DNA from: Paralithodes platypus
Taxonomy: Eukaryota; Arthropoda; Malacostraca; Decapoda; Lithodidae
Direction of reading: 5' to 3'
Assembly: GCA_032716605.1 (NCBI GenBank)
Contig: CM064571.1
Location: 13,423,262-13,487,261, forward strand
DNA: 64,000 nt
The notes under the pieces were generated by a model, which was not told where the DNA came from, ran no database searches, and was given only the letters and a program-made list of their open reading frames with translations. Both the position numbers and the translations under genes were made by a program. Of the stretch, positions 22,146-31,375 are shown piece after piece (position 1 is the stretch's first letter; each line of letters starts with the position of its first letter).

Positions 22146-22375
22146 TATAATAGCCGTCCGGCTGGCTCAGTTGATAGCGTGCCTGATTCCCATCTTGAAG
22201 GTCTCGCGTTCAATCCCCGCTCAGATTGAAAAGTTTTTCTGGGACATAGCCGGCGGTTACCATCTCCCAATGAGCAAGATGATGGGTAATGGTCTCTGGT
22301 AGACTAAAGAAAGCCAAGCGCTTGTGAATCCTCGAAGGAGGAGATACGGGCGCTATATAAGTAACCAGAAGATTA
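22146..22375 (+). repeat. tRNA-derived SINE inside LINE B
   Basis: A-box TGGCTCAGTTG (about 22163) and B-box-like GCGTTCAATCC (about 22206) with tRNA spacing, then a body of about 150 bases ending near AAGCGCTTGTGAATCC and GCGCTATATAAG. It splits LINE B between linker and RT, so it is younger than that copy. Similar AAGCGCTTGTGA and GCGC-ATATA wording follows the LINE B-like fragment near 26162-26205. Confidence 0.7.
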
Positions 22376-23596
22376 CTGTCATTTTTAACTCGCCTAACTA
22401 GGTTGAAGATCCCATTGGGATTGTCAGTGTTACTCACTTGTTCGAGGACCAGGTCCTTAATGCCTTTTTTAGCATTGTAAATAACTCTTTTGGCAGTTCG
22501 TTTACCTGCCTGGTATTCCTCCTTGCTGCCTCCCTTCTTCCATGTTTTGAAGCATCTCCTTTTCTCTTTCACAGCATGTTCTACCTCATTGTTCCACCAC
22601 CAGGAGGTCTTATTCCTGGGGTGACCCTTTGTTTTCCCACAGACTTTGTCAGTGGCAGCGATAAGGCTATGCTTAAGAAAATTCCATTGACTATTTACAT
22701 CGTTAGGCCTAGCTTCCTTATTTCTATTAATTTCCTCCAGTTCACTATGAAACCTATCCCTAACTTCCTTGTTCTTCAGCAGCCACACTTTCCTTTTGGG
22801 TATGTATACCTTCTTGCGCTTAGGATCTCTGTATAAACTCATGTCACACACAAGTAGCTTATGCTGGGGGATACATTCTTCGCTCGGGATGATCTTTACA
22901 TCTCGAACCAGTTTCCAGTTTTTCCTGTTAACCAAGAAGTAATCTATCTGGCTACTGGAGACCCCAGATTTATATGTGATCAGATGGCTCTGTCTTTTCT
23001 TGAACTTCGTGTTACACACAACCATGTTGAGTGCAACGCAGGACTCCAATATATATTCGCCTTTCAGATTCCTCCATCCATAACCATTTCCTCCATGTAC
23101 TCCCTCGTATCCATCTGCAGATACTCCCACGTGACCATTCAGGTCCCCCCCCCCCCCACCACGATTGTTATTTCATTCTCCGAGAGGCCTGAAATGACAC
23201 TGATGGTGTCATTCCAGAAGTCCTCCTTTATCTCTTCAGTAGACCAGCCTGTGGGGCATATGCAGATATCACATTCAGAATTCTTTCACCAACTTTCAAC
23301 TTCAAAACAATCAGCCTTTCACTAACTCTCGTAATCTGAAGCACACTTTCCGCCAGCTCTTCAGCCACCAGAACACCCACTCCTCCTTTCGCTTTATCGG
23401 TCTCCACCCCCATCCAGTAGATCCTATATCTTTTCTTTCTTCTGACAATCCACTGTACCCCATGCCTCTTCCAGAGTGTTTCCTGGGCACAGCAGACGTC
23501 CACTCGCCTCCTCTCACACATCTCAGCTACTTCATTTGCACGCAAATTCTGTGTCGGAAGAAGGTGTTGGCTATCCACAGCCTCCTCCCCACTCAT

Positions 23597-24055
23597 ACGT
23601 CCACAAGTGCACTACCATTCCCATTCACCTCCACTCCCACCATTCCATCAACTTTCCTATCACCCACCTTCCCATTCATATCCCCAATCAGAAATATTCT
23701 TTCGTTCTTGTCAAACTTATCCAGGCACGCCTCCGCATTCACCCAGAACTCCTCTTTCTCTCTTACTTTTTTATCCTCTGTTGGAGCATACACACACACA
23801 CTATCACCCACGTTTGTCTCTGTCGGAGCATACACACACACACTCGCCCACGTTTGTATTCCTACTTTCATTCTCACCCACACAATAATTGAACCCACAA
23901 ACCCATAGTCTCTTACACGCTCCTTCCATTTGTTACTTACAAACAAACACGCACCTTCTCTCGCTGTTCCCTCACTCACTTCAGCACACACACCCATTCC
24001 ACACTCCCACTCTCTCACATCTGTACCCCTCCATTTGGTCTCCGTCATTCCACAT
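23597..24055 (-). pseudogene. LINE A copy 1, endonuclease N-terminal part
   Basis: A minus-strand open frame of about 150 residues with AP-endonuclease motifs: MTETKWRG near the start, VCVYAPTE (in a tandem duplicate at about 23780 and 23825) and FLIGDMNGKVGD (about 23660). It breaks off where LINE B begins. Its continuation (ALIDYICVDERM) is at 19660-19845. The start near 24048 is probably a 5' truncation point. The sequence just beyond (24056-24130) resembles the dispersed repeat near 5385. Confidence 0.75.
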
Positions 24056-24284
24056 TAAAGTTGCTGGGTCAATATTTCCTGTCTCTTTGAACTTTTTTGT
24101 TCTTATTGGAGGCGAGCTAGCCAATAAGGACGTTGAAGCTATAGGTTACACATTGATATTTAGCCTAGATACAAGCTAAATTACGATTATAGCCTAGTAC
24201 ACACATACATACATTATAATAATTTCCACCTGTCAAACGAAAGCCTAGTCCATTATTTTTAGTCTTATTGAATATGTAAAGATA

Positions 24285-24430
24285 AAATTGTGGTTTATTG
24301 TTAATTTATGTCATTGGAAGTGCTAAATTGGCCAAAAATAATACTCTTTCATGTTAATTTTCTTGTATTTCTTCTCAGTCATTCAAGTCTTCAAACAAAA
24401 TTGCTACGGTTTGACACCCTGATACTGTTA
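24285..24430 (+). repeat. Dispersed foldback-family repeat, half copy
   Basis: Matches one arm of the full foldback unit at 36130-36470, with TGTCATTGGAAGTG, CATGTTAATTTTCTTGTATT and GGTTTGACACCCTG-type wording. Other halves lie at 27800-27975, 33295-33440 and 51484-51665. Non-coding. Confidence 0.7.
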
Positions 24431-24544
24431 CGTCATAAACCCAGATATTCTTGTATTTCTGCCAAATATCAATGTCTTCTGCTTGAACTTCCATATAGCT
24501 TGAAACTTGAAAGGTCAATTTGAGCACCCATTTGACAATTTGAA

Positions 24545-24705
24545 ATGCCACGGCCAAAGGCCAGGCTTGCTATCACTTGCCAGGAAAAAGTGGACATATA
24601 AATGGCATGAATGGTCTTAAAATTGCCAAACTAATGGGATGAATGTCTTAAAATTTATAAATTAATTGGTTATACATGAGGGAGAAAGGCCCAACAATTT
24701 TCAAC
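24545..24705 (+). repeat. Dispersed ~300-bp repeat (family R), partial
   Basis: Shares with 28005-28345, 31283-31372, 51166-51470 and the reversed copies 37027-37305 and 48622-48900 the order GGCTxGCTATCxCTxGCCAGGA, ...ACTAATGGG, ...CATGAGGGAGAA. It has no coding capacity. From 24706 to 25090 I see no gene. Confidence 0.65.
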
Positions 24706-25090
24706 TGCCTCCCATAGCAATTGAAGGACCTCACAAACTGCTTACCGGTAGTGGAAAATTAAAAAAAAAAGGTAAAATTCCTAAGAAGCTTGCCTGACGA
24801 GCCACCAGTTCCCGGGCATACCTCACTCTGCAGAGCGGCTTCCAACTCAATAGGTGATCAAGTATACCACCCCTAACTCTTCCATTCCCACTCCCTAATC
24901 CACCAATCCATGAATTATAGTTATAATTCTATCTTTTCTATAGCCATCATGTCATGTCATGATCAAGTGGACCTCCTGATGAGAGACACAGGGCTCGGCA
25001 GGAGTGGCGATCCATCACGATTCTGAGGCAGCACCTCTAGACTACACCAAGTACTGTATAATGAAGCACTAGACCTATCAATAGCTTCAT

Positions 25091-25318
25091 TTAACCCTTT
25101 CACTCACCAGAACGCGATTGCGGCGTTTTAGGGATACTTGAAAACACTTTTGTGACCATCAGGGTGTTTTAGAAACCTTTAGTTTAGTTACTTCAACCTC
25201 AGCAGGTATCTTTGAACAATTTATGGGCAGATAACTAAATTTGGAGAGGTAATTATGAGATTAAGATAATTCTATTTCTGAATACTAAATGGCGACCCCC
25301 GGAGCATGAAATGGTTAA
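25091..25318. mobile_element. TTAA-flanked MITE, 228 bp
   Basis: Starts TTAACCCTTTCACTC and ends GAAATGGTTAA. Length and content match the unit at 47838-48065 (shared GAAACCTTTAGTTTAGTT). TTAA at both edges and CCCTTT termini suggest a piggyBac-type non-autonomous element. Confidence 0.7.
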
Positions 25319-25504
25319 TACATCGGGTATATAGGTGCACTGTTAATCGGCAAATTCTTACCAAGACACAGCCCTAAATGCACAAACTTATATCCTCAAT
25401 TTTCGATGGTAAACATTGATCCAGCAACATATCTGGGATCTTATATGTTGGTTATTATGTTCCTTCCAACAACCAACTATACTCATAAAATCGATTAATG
25501 AAAT

Positions 25505-25585
25505 TTACAAATACATGTGGCAGTCCGTGGATTCGAATCCAGGATGCTCACACCGAAAATCAACACCTTATGCATCGCACCACGT
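25505..25585 (-). repeat. tRNA-like SINE head
   Basis: On the minus strand, GTGGTGCGATG followed by GGATTCGAATCCACGG with tRNA-like spacing. It belongs with similar units at 29470-29570 (+), 35640-35755 (-) and 62080-62180 (+). Confidence 0.55.
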
Positions 25586-25799
25586 AGACAGTTAAAGAAT
25601 GGTGGACACTGCCTACGATTTATTATGCAACTTCGAATCCTGCATATCAATCTAAGCATGTACACACATCCCAACTGCAACTCACGTAGGCTATGCATAT
25701 GTGAATGGAAAGAGCAATTAATGGGGCCTTAATCACTAGGGAAGTCCTCTCGATAAATTATCAGAAGCTATAAGTAGAAGGTAGATTATTTTAATGAAG

Positions 25800-26130
25800 A
25801 AATTTGTAGGGCTTAACCTTGGGGATGGGGTATCGAGGAATTAAGAAGGCACTTGGGCATTATGAGTATCAGTCAAGTGATGCGCACAAGCCGATTTGGT
25901 TGGTTTGGACACTTGGAGAGAATGGATGATCAGAGTTGGGTGAAGAAATGCTGAACTGTGAACGTGCGGGGGAGCTGCGCGTAGGGATAGACCTAGAAAA
26001 TTGTGAGATCAGGTACTTCAGTCCGATCTCAAAAATATAGAACTTGACAACAGAGGTAGCCCTCGACAGGGTCGCCTGGAAAGCCGCCATTTAGGACAGG
26101 GTCGCCTGGCTCACTGTGGACAAAACGGTC
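25800..26130 (+). pseudogene. LINE B-like 3' fragment
   Basis: The + strand resembles the LINE B C-terminus: RFGWFGHLERMDDQSWVKKC, then wording like the TWDRTIRADLKSKNL and RVAWNAAIR segments, broken by frameshifts. It ends near 26098 with a short repeat of AGGGTCGCCTGG. From 26131 to 26925 I see G-rich and simple sequence but no gene. Confidence 0.65.
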
Positions 26131-26926
26131 TTTGAACTTGTGTGTGTGTAAATTTGAAGGGGAAAGCGCTTGTGATACTAGCTTTTAACCTGACAAGCGC
26201 GATATAGACCTAGGTGCTAGGGTAGTTATTTGTGCATTTCTAGCCCTGGATTCTGACAGAATTAGTTATATTTACAATATAAAGCATTATTTGTTTTCGG
26301 TATGCTTTTATTTTACATATATGATGTATATATGAACCTTCAAGAGTGCTAAAATAAGTGGGAAAAGCATTTGGGTGGTGAAAAACGAAGATATTGGCCA
26401 CCCGGTCATAATCTCAGGCGAGAGAGAGCCACAGGCAGCCCTCCCCTCTCGCTGTCTGGGAGTCAACTGAGACGAGCGGGGCGGTGTGTGCCGGTGTCTG
26501 GGTGTTGCATAACGATCTTTTATGCAACCCACTTGTGCTACATTATCGCGGGAGGGAAAAATAACCGATAAATGATGATAATAAGAGGAAAAATAGGTGA
26601 TAATTGAGGAGGGGGGGGAGGGGGGAATAAGGTGGGGAAGGAGGGGAGGGGGAGGGGTGAGAAACACATGGATGAGTACTAGAGGGGAATTATCTCACCT
26701 AGAGACAAAATCCTTTGTTTTGATAGGCCCTTTTTTTTTTGGAAGGCTTTTTTTATGGTCTTGCTTCCGTGAGGCCTATCGCGTTCCCTATAGGAAGCCT
26801 TCCGTGAGGCCTATCGCGCTTGCCGGGTTAAGGGGTAGGCCTACAGTATTATACACCTAGAATGTTAGTTGTGTGGCTTCAATTTGTGAAGACTATCAAT
26901 TTTTTTCCAATGCTTATATATACTGT

Positions 26927-26929
<3 letters not shown>

Positions 26930-26960
<31 letters not shown>
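26930..26960. repeat. (TA)n microsatellite
   Basis: Perfect TA dinucleotide run. A second TA run lies at 27078-27097, just upstream of the start-codon exon. Confidence 0.9.
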
Positions 26961-26962
<2 letters not shown>

Positions 26963-26975
26963 TCTAATCTCTCAG

Positions 26976-27050
26976 TGGGGTTCGAACCGTCGACCGTCAG
27001 GACGATAGCCGACGCTTTAATCAACTACACCACGGCAGTGGCTCACGTAT
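26976..27050 (-). repeat. tRNA-like unit
   Basis: On the minus strand GCCGTGGTGTAGTTGATTAA gives an A box and GACGGTTCGAACCCC a B box, about 33 bases apart. The cloverleaf is imperfect, so a SINE head is more likely than a working tRNA gene. Confidence 0.5.
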
Positions 27051-27121
27051 ATTTGTGATATATATTCAATATATAATTATATATATATATATATATTATA
27101 TTTATTTATTTTTAATTTCAG

Positions 27122-27179
27122 ATAAATATAAGTCCCTAGTGCATTCCTCAAGGATTCCTGTACACTAAAGCCAACATGG
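27122..27179 (+). CDS. Sacsin-like gene, exon 1 with start codon
   Basis: The acceptor TTTTAATTTCAG ends at 27121; the donor GTAAGTT begins at 27180. The ATG is at 27176-27178 in good context (A at -3, G at +4), leaving one base to join the next exon, which supplies exactly the two bases needed. The resulting protein starts M-A-G-G-A-R-D and runs into sacsin-type sequence in exons 2-4. Sacsin is a giant co-chaperone whose repeated N-terminal unit holds an HSP90-like ATPase fold. This N-terminus lacks the ubiquitin-like domain of vertebrate sacsin. Everything 5' of 27176 is untranslated leader. The splicing is inferred, not observed. Confidence 0.6.
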
Positions 27180-27394
27180 GTAAGTTAATCACAGTGCTAA
27201 GTTAGTCCTTTTTCACTTTCAAGATGGGGGTAGGGGGAGCTTTAGTTGGCTTAGTATGTATATGTGTGTATTATACTCAGGCACATACTCCATTGCTGGG
27301 GATGGCCGACTCGAGACAGCCCGAACAGAAACAACATTTCCTAGGGTCTCGATGAGTAGGAGAATTTTACAAGGGGAGGAGGATTCCTAGCCCC

Positions 27395-27765
27395 CTGCCC
27401 CATGGCATAGTTGAAGCTGATAATTAATACAAATTGTTCCTCAGAGCTCTCAGTGTATACCACCCCCTTTTCGTAGAGCACGTACCACCCGTCTTGCAAC
27501 ACAATCCCACCCCTACTCTGTGCAACTCTCCAACCTAAGAGTGAAATGTTATCAATCTTTCTTCTATTCAACAGCTGAGTTCTGGAACTCCCTCATTTTT
27601 TTCCCACTTCTTATGACTTAAATTGCTTAAGGCTCTGTGTGTCCAGCCATTTTGGCTCGAACGTCCCTTGATTTTGGTCCTGTAACTCTTTCAACTCTGG
27701 GGGAGGCACTCGCCACAGGCAGTTCTGCCTTTTGTCTCCCTCACTCAGAAAAAATGGTGGCAAAC
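27395..27765 (+). pseudogene. LINE C 3' fragment (jockey-like)
   Basis: A + strand copy of the LINE C 3' end, diverged from 45600-45960. It keeps TTCAACAGCTGAGTTCTGGA and GGCTCGAACGTCCCTTGATT and ends in a short A-run near 27749-27755. It lies in the first intron of the sacsin-like gene, in the same orientation as the gene. Confidence 0.75.
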
Positions 27766-27799
27766 GAACGGTGAGTCTATTATTTATAGTCTTTATCAT

Positions 27800-27975
27800 T
27801 GTACAGTATAATATTATGTAAAGATAAAATTATGGTTTATAGTTCAAATTATGTCTTTGTAAGTGATATAACGGCCAAAACAATGCCATTGCATGTTAAT
27901 GTTCCTGTATTACTTCTCATATTCATTCAAGCCTTCAAACAAAAGGCTCCGGTTCCACACCGTTTTAAGGGGGGG
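27800..27975 (+). repeat. Dispersed foldback-family repeat, half copy
   Basis: Parallel to 24285-24430: ATGTCTTTGTAAGTG, GCATGTTAATGTTCCTGTATT and a G-run at 27970-27977. It sits in intron 1 of the sacsin-like gene. Confidence 0.7.
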
Positions 27976-28004
27976 GGTTCACTTTTTGGTACATTTTTTC
28001 ATTT

Positions 28005-28345
28005 ATATATTATTTTTCTAGTTTCCTCCTTAGACCTCCATCAAACTTAAAACAAAAAGTATACCCCAGGATCCCCCTTCAAGTATACCCCAGGATCCCC
28101 CTTCAAGTATACCCCAGGATCCCCCTTCAAGTATACCCCAGGATCCCCCTTCAAGATATATTTGTACATTTTTCTGAAGAAAAAATTTCCGGCTGAAAGC
28201 CAGTTCCTCCCAAATTACAGGCTCGCTATCGCTCGCCAGGAAAAAATTGACACCTAAATGACACAAAAATTCTTAATATTGACAAAGAAAAGGGGCGAAA
28301 GGTCTTTAAATTGACAAACTAATGGGCCGAACGTCATATAAACTG
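28005..28345 (+). repeat. Dispersed ~300-bp repeat (family R) with internal tandem expansion
   Basis: A full-length unit of the family: CTAGTTTCCTCCTTAGACC at the start, GGCTCGCTATCGCTCGCCAGG in the middle and CTAATGGGCCGAACG near the end. Inside it a 24-bp unit is repeated four times. Directly after it the last 40 bases of the family have expanded into a minisatellite. Confidence 0.75.
28057..28152. repeat. 24-bp tandem repeat, 4 units
   Basis: Four perfect units of a 24-base sequence beginning AAGTATACCCCAGGAT. The open frame across it on the minus strand (repeat of 8 residues) is not a gene. Confidence 0.95.
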
Positions 28346-28990
28346 AAAACTAATGCGGCTAAACATAAGGGAGAAGGGAAGCCAGAAAACTAATGCGGCT
28401 AAACATTAGGGAGAAGGGAAGCCAGAAAACTAATGCGGCTAAACATAAGGGAGAAGGGAAGCCAGAAAACTAATGCGGCTAAACATAAGGGAGAAGGGAA
28501 GCCAGAAAACTAATGCGGCTAAACATAAGGGAGAAGGGAAGCCAGAAAACTAATGCGGCTAAACATTAGGGAGAAGGGAGGCCACAACAACTACTGGGAC
28601 TAAACATTAGGGAGAAGGGAGGCCACAACAACTACTGGGACTAAACATTAGGGAGAAGGGAGGCCACAACAACTAATGCGGCTAAATATAAGGGAAAACT
28701 AATGCGGCTAAATATAAGGGAAAACTAATGCGGCTAAATATAAGGGAAAACTAATGCGGCTAAATATAAGGGAAAAGGGAATCCAGAAAACTAATGCGGC
28801 TAAACATAAGGGAGAAGGGAAGCCAGAAAACTAATGCGGCTAAACATAAGGGAGAAGGGAAGCCAGAAAACTAATGCGGCTAAACATAAGGGAGAAGGGA
28901 AGCCAGAAAACTAATGCGGCTAAACATAAGGGAGAAGGGAAGCCAGAAAACTAATGCGGCTAAACATAAGGGAGAAGGGAAGCCAGAAAA
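28346..28990. repeat. 40-bp minisatellite with higher-order variants
   Basis: About 16-18 units of a 40-base sequence beginning AAAACTAATGCGGCTAAACA. The block 28580-28680 has a variant (ACTACTGGGACTAAAC), and 28677-28770 has shortened 26-base units (AAATATAAGGGA). It lies in intron 1 of the sacsin-like gene. Confidence 0.95.
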
Positions 28991-29111
28991 GCGAACCATC
29001 TCCCCTTAAAAAAACAGATTAACTTGCTCATGTAGTAATGTAGGCTACACCTTATGTGGTGGATTGTGTTCTTTTATTTATCAATTATTATTTTACTTAA
29101 GCATTGTTTCC

Positions 29112-29200
29112 ATATAGCGATTTTGATAAGTTGTTTTGTCTTTTTACCGTGTTCGTCCAAGTTTTGGTTTGTTTATTTTGCAAGTTTTACATTATAATCT
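29112..29200 (+). repeat. Dispersed ~90-bp repeat (family D) before exon 2
   Basis: Wording TAGCGATTTTGATAAGTTG then GGTTTGTTTATTTTGCAAG then TTTTACATT. Related copies: 30585-30665, 30735-30775, 31055-31092, 33520-33590, 43590-43680, 53925-53975 and 62205-62283. T-rich and non-coding. This copy lies 25 bases upstream of the exon 2 acceptor. Confidence 0.75.
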
Positions 29201-29224
29201 CACACCTCTTTGTCTCTCTTACAG

Positions 29225-29334
29225 CTGGGGGGGCGAGGGATCCGTTCCAGTACAACATCATAGAAGTACCAACAGTGCTGGGACTATTGAAGAACATCCT
29301 CACTCAATACCCGGACAATGGACAGATTATCAAG
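29225..29334 (+). CDS. Sacsin-like gene, exon 2
   Basis: Bounded by TCTCTCTTACAG (to 29224) and GTGTGT (from 29335). It encodes DPFQYNIIEVPTVLGLLKNI and then LTQYPDNGQIIK, matching the start of the sacsin ATPase unit, where a short variable lead is followed by a helix and the segment Y-P-x-x-G-Q-I-x-K. The exon is 110 bases. It takes one base from exon 1 and ends between codons, so it joins exon 3 in frame. No stop or frameshift is present. Confidence 0.8.
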
Positions 29335-29469
29335 GTGTGTGTGTATTCTGTAACTGTGTTGGTGGTGTAATAGTTTAGATCAGCGCTTCTTAACCTGGGG
29401 GGGGGGGGGGAGGGGGGTCATCATGAATACAGTCCTGACCAAAGGGGGCCGCGGTGCTAAAAAGGTTAA

Positions 29470-29570
29470 GAACCACTGGTTTAGATGCTTACGTTCTGGG
29501 TGTGGTGTCCCGAGTTCGAATCCCGGGAGGACCATATGCTTTCATTAGTTTACTCCAGTACTGTACATTT
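29470..29570 (+). repeat. tRNA-like SINE unit
   Basis: GAGTTCGAATCCCGGGAGGA (B-box part, about 29513-29532) followed by ATATGCTTTCATTAGTTTAC, wording shared with 35640-35755 and 62080-62180. It is followed by a (TAA)n run at 29585-29617. A G-run lies upstream at 29397-29417. Confidence 0.6.
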
Positions 29571-29583
29571 GGGTTTGTAATTG

Positions 29584-29616
<33 letters not shown>

Positions 29617-30082
29617 TTTATTCAGTTAGCAATTTACAGAGTTGGTACCACATAGTATGTTACAAATATGACATGTACCAGCCTTGCATAATTCCAACTA
29701 AGGATAGCCCAATTAGGCCGTTAGGCGTATTTCCATTGGGGTCCTTGTGGGATTAGGTTAGCTGGGGAAATGGGGAGGATAAAGAAATAGATACTTTAGA
29801 GAAAGTATTTCTAGGGGGTTATTTTAAGATACCTTACATCCTATAGTAAATATCAGTAATCCGTAATCAGTAATCATTTCAGTTTGATTTGTCTATCTCT
29901 TATGTCGTATTTAGTAGTAGACATAAGCTTGGTGCTCCCTTCTCACAGCTGTCCGGTTCAGGTGTTCCTTCAGGCTACGTCTGAAGGAATACAGTGTTCT
30001 CTTTTCACGGACTGACTGGGGTAGGTCGTTCCAGTCTTTGATGGCAGTGAAGATGATTAATGTTAAGAACGGGGTGTTACTT

Positions 30083-30310
30083 ATAACCCTTTCAGTACCG
30101 TCGCTGTCATTTAAACTTTATTCTGGCTACTATTAGACTCTTTTATTCGGTTAAAAAAAGGCCTCCAGCAATTAACAGGCTTCAAACTATCCCCCGTAAC
30201 CCTCTTTACTGCTACTGTGCCACAAATCATTCTTAAACTGTTCAAAATCATCTAAATACTGTATAGCTAGAATGAGCTTAAAACGACATCGCCGGTACAG
30301 AATGGGTTAA
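30083..30310. mobile_element. TTAA-type MITE, 228 bp
   Basis: Starts ATAACCCTTTCAGTACCG and ends CGGTACAGAATGGGTTAA, an inverted repeat of about 20 bases. The length equals the units at 25091 and 47838, though the interior differs. Intron 2 of the sacsin-like gene. From 30311 to 30837 only family D repeat copies are seen. Confidence 0.65.
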
Positions 30311-30837
30311 TGATACAAGCGGATACAAAATGCATAGAATATTGAAGAATAGAGGGTGGAGGTGGATAAATGATGTAATAATAATACCGTAATCATTCTA
30401 AACATTGGCATTTTAAAATTTTAGATCTCTGCTTCAGTGGTTTAATTTACGGTACATTCAATTGCTTAGCTACAGTATTCAATTATCCTAAAGTGTAGGC
30501 CTATATACAGTAATGATTTTGTGTTAAAATTTGTCTTTGTATTGATTTGATAAATCTTCCATGTGTTATTTAAATGCCATATAGTGATTTTGATAAGTTC
30601 TTTTGTCTTTACTGTATTTTGTACGGTTTCTGTTTTGGTTTGTTTTGCAAGTTTTACATTTTAATTACAGTAAATTAAACGGTTTCACTTAGGAAATAAT
30701 ACAAAAGGTTGAGAATGTACTAGTGGATATTTATCTTATATTGGTTTTGGGTTGTTGTTTTGCAAGTTTTACATAAATCAAAAATGCTGAGAATGTACTA
30801 CTATATACCGGTATTTATCATATGTTGGTTTTGGTAT

Positions 30838-31052
30838 GGGAAGCGAGAGAATTACTAAGAGAGTGTACGAGAGTGAGCCAGTGAGGTGGAAGGACAGCGA
30901 GGGAGAGGTAGACCGAGAGAGAGGTGGAAGGATGGAGTTAAGAAGTATATACGTGAAAGGGGTGCTGGATGGGAGGAGGGATGTCGACTGACTGGGGACA
31001 GGTGATTCGGAGCTTTTCGTTCGTGGCAACCCCTTTGAGGATCACGGTGTCT
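30838..31052 (+). pseudogene. LINE A 3' fragment
   Basis: A + strand copy of the LINE A C-terminus and tail. Wording such as GAGAGTGTACGAGAGTGAG, GGTGCTGGATGGGAGGAGGG and GAGGATCACGGTGTCTGG matches the complement of 17240-17450. 5'-truncated, as is usual for LINEs. Intron 2 of the sacsin-like gene. Confidence 0.8.
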
Positions 31053-31104
31053 GGTTTTGGTTTGTTTGTTTTGCAAGTTTGACAATTTTGTATTCAATAC
31101 ACAG

Positions 31105-31221
31105 GAGCTGATACAAAATGCGGAGGATGCGGAAGCGTCGAGGGTGGAGCTGGTGCACGACACTCGGACCTTAGAGTACCCCAAGGTTCGCGACGACATT
31201 GACATACAGCGCTTCGTCAAG
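31105..31221 (+). CDS. Sacsin-like gene, exon 3 (ATPase N-box)
   Basis: Bounded by ATTCAATACACAG (to 31104) and GTCAGT (from 31222). 39 codons, phase 0 at both ends. It begins ELIQNAEDAEASRVEL, which holds the E-x3-N-A-x-D-A N-box of the HSP90-like (GHKL) ATPase fold. In this fold the Asn and Glu bind the Mg-ATP. It goes on VHDTRT and DIQRFVK. This is the most diagnostic exon for the sacsin family. Intact, with no frameshift. Confidence 0.85.
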
Positions 31222-31282
31222 GTCAGTCTAGATTTTATTAACCCTTTCACTACTGGGGATGGATGTTGTTAAATTTCACCTA

Positions 31283-31372
31283 TCACTCACCAGAAAAAAT
31301 TGACTAATAGGGAGCGTCTTAAAATATCTAAACTAATGGGGATAAACATGAGGGAGAAGGGGGTCCAGAAAA
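31283..31372 (+). repeat. Dispersed repeat family R, partial
   Basis: Carries CACTCACCAGAAAAAATTGA, CTAATGGGGATAAACATGAG and GGGGGTCCAGAAAAC. It lies in intron 3 just after a half TTAA-type MITE end (TTAACCCTTTCACTAC, about 31239). Confidence 0.6.
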
Positions 31373-31375
31373 CTA

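Larger units (their letters stand above)
20232..23596 (-). mobile_element. LINE B copy 1 (RTE-like), interrupted by a SINE
   Basis: On the minus strand: endonuclease start (23596-23228, CAQETLWKRHG and SAYAPQAG), endonuclease end (SQIDYFLVNR, about 22940), linker with TSWWWNNEV, SINE insertion (22146-22375), reverse transcriptase (22047-21259, AFDRVPRDVVQW and GVHQGSVLSP), then FYADDLVLIA and a C-terminal region to 20282 with a Cys/His finger. Frames break near 23150 (a C-run at 23147-23159), at the SINE and near 21330. The tail is a short TATG-type repeat near 20232-20245. The 5' end abuts LINE A endonuclease sequence, so LINE B inserted there. Confidence 0.82.

Noticed and set aside
26976..27050. 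Functional tRNA gene on the minus strand
   Set aside because: A and B boxes are present but the acceptor stem does not close well and similar heads recur as SINEs.
28030..28266. Repeat protein with GGSWGILE units
   Set aside because: Product of the four-fold 24-bp repeat within a dispersed non-coding repeat.
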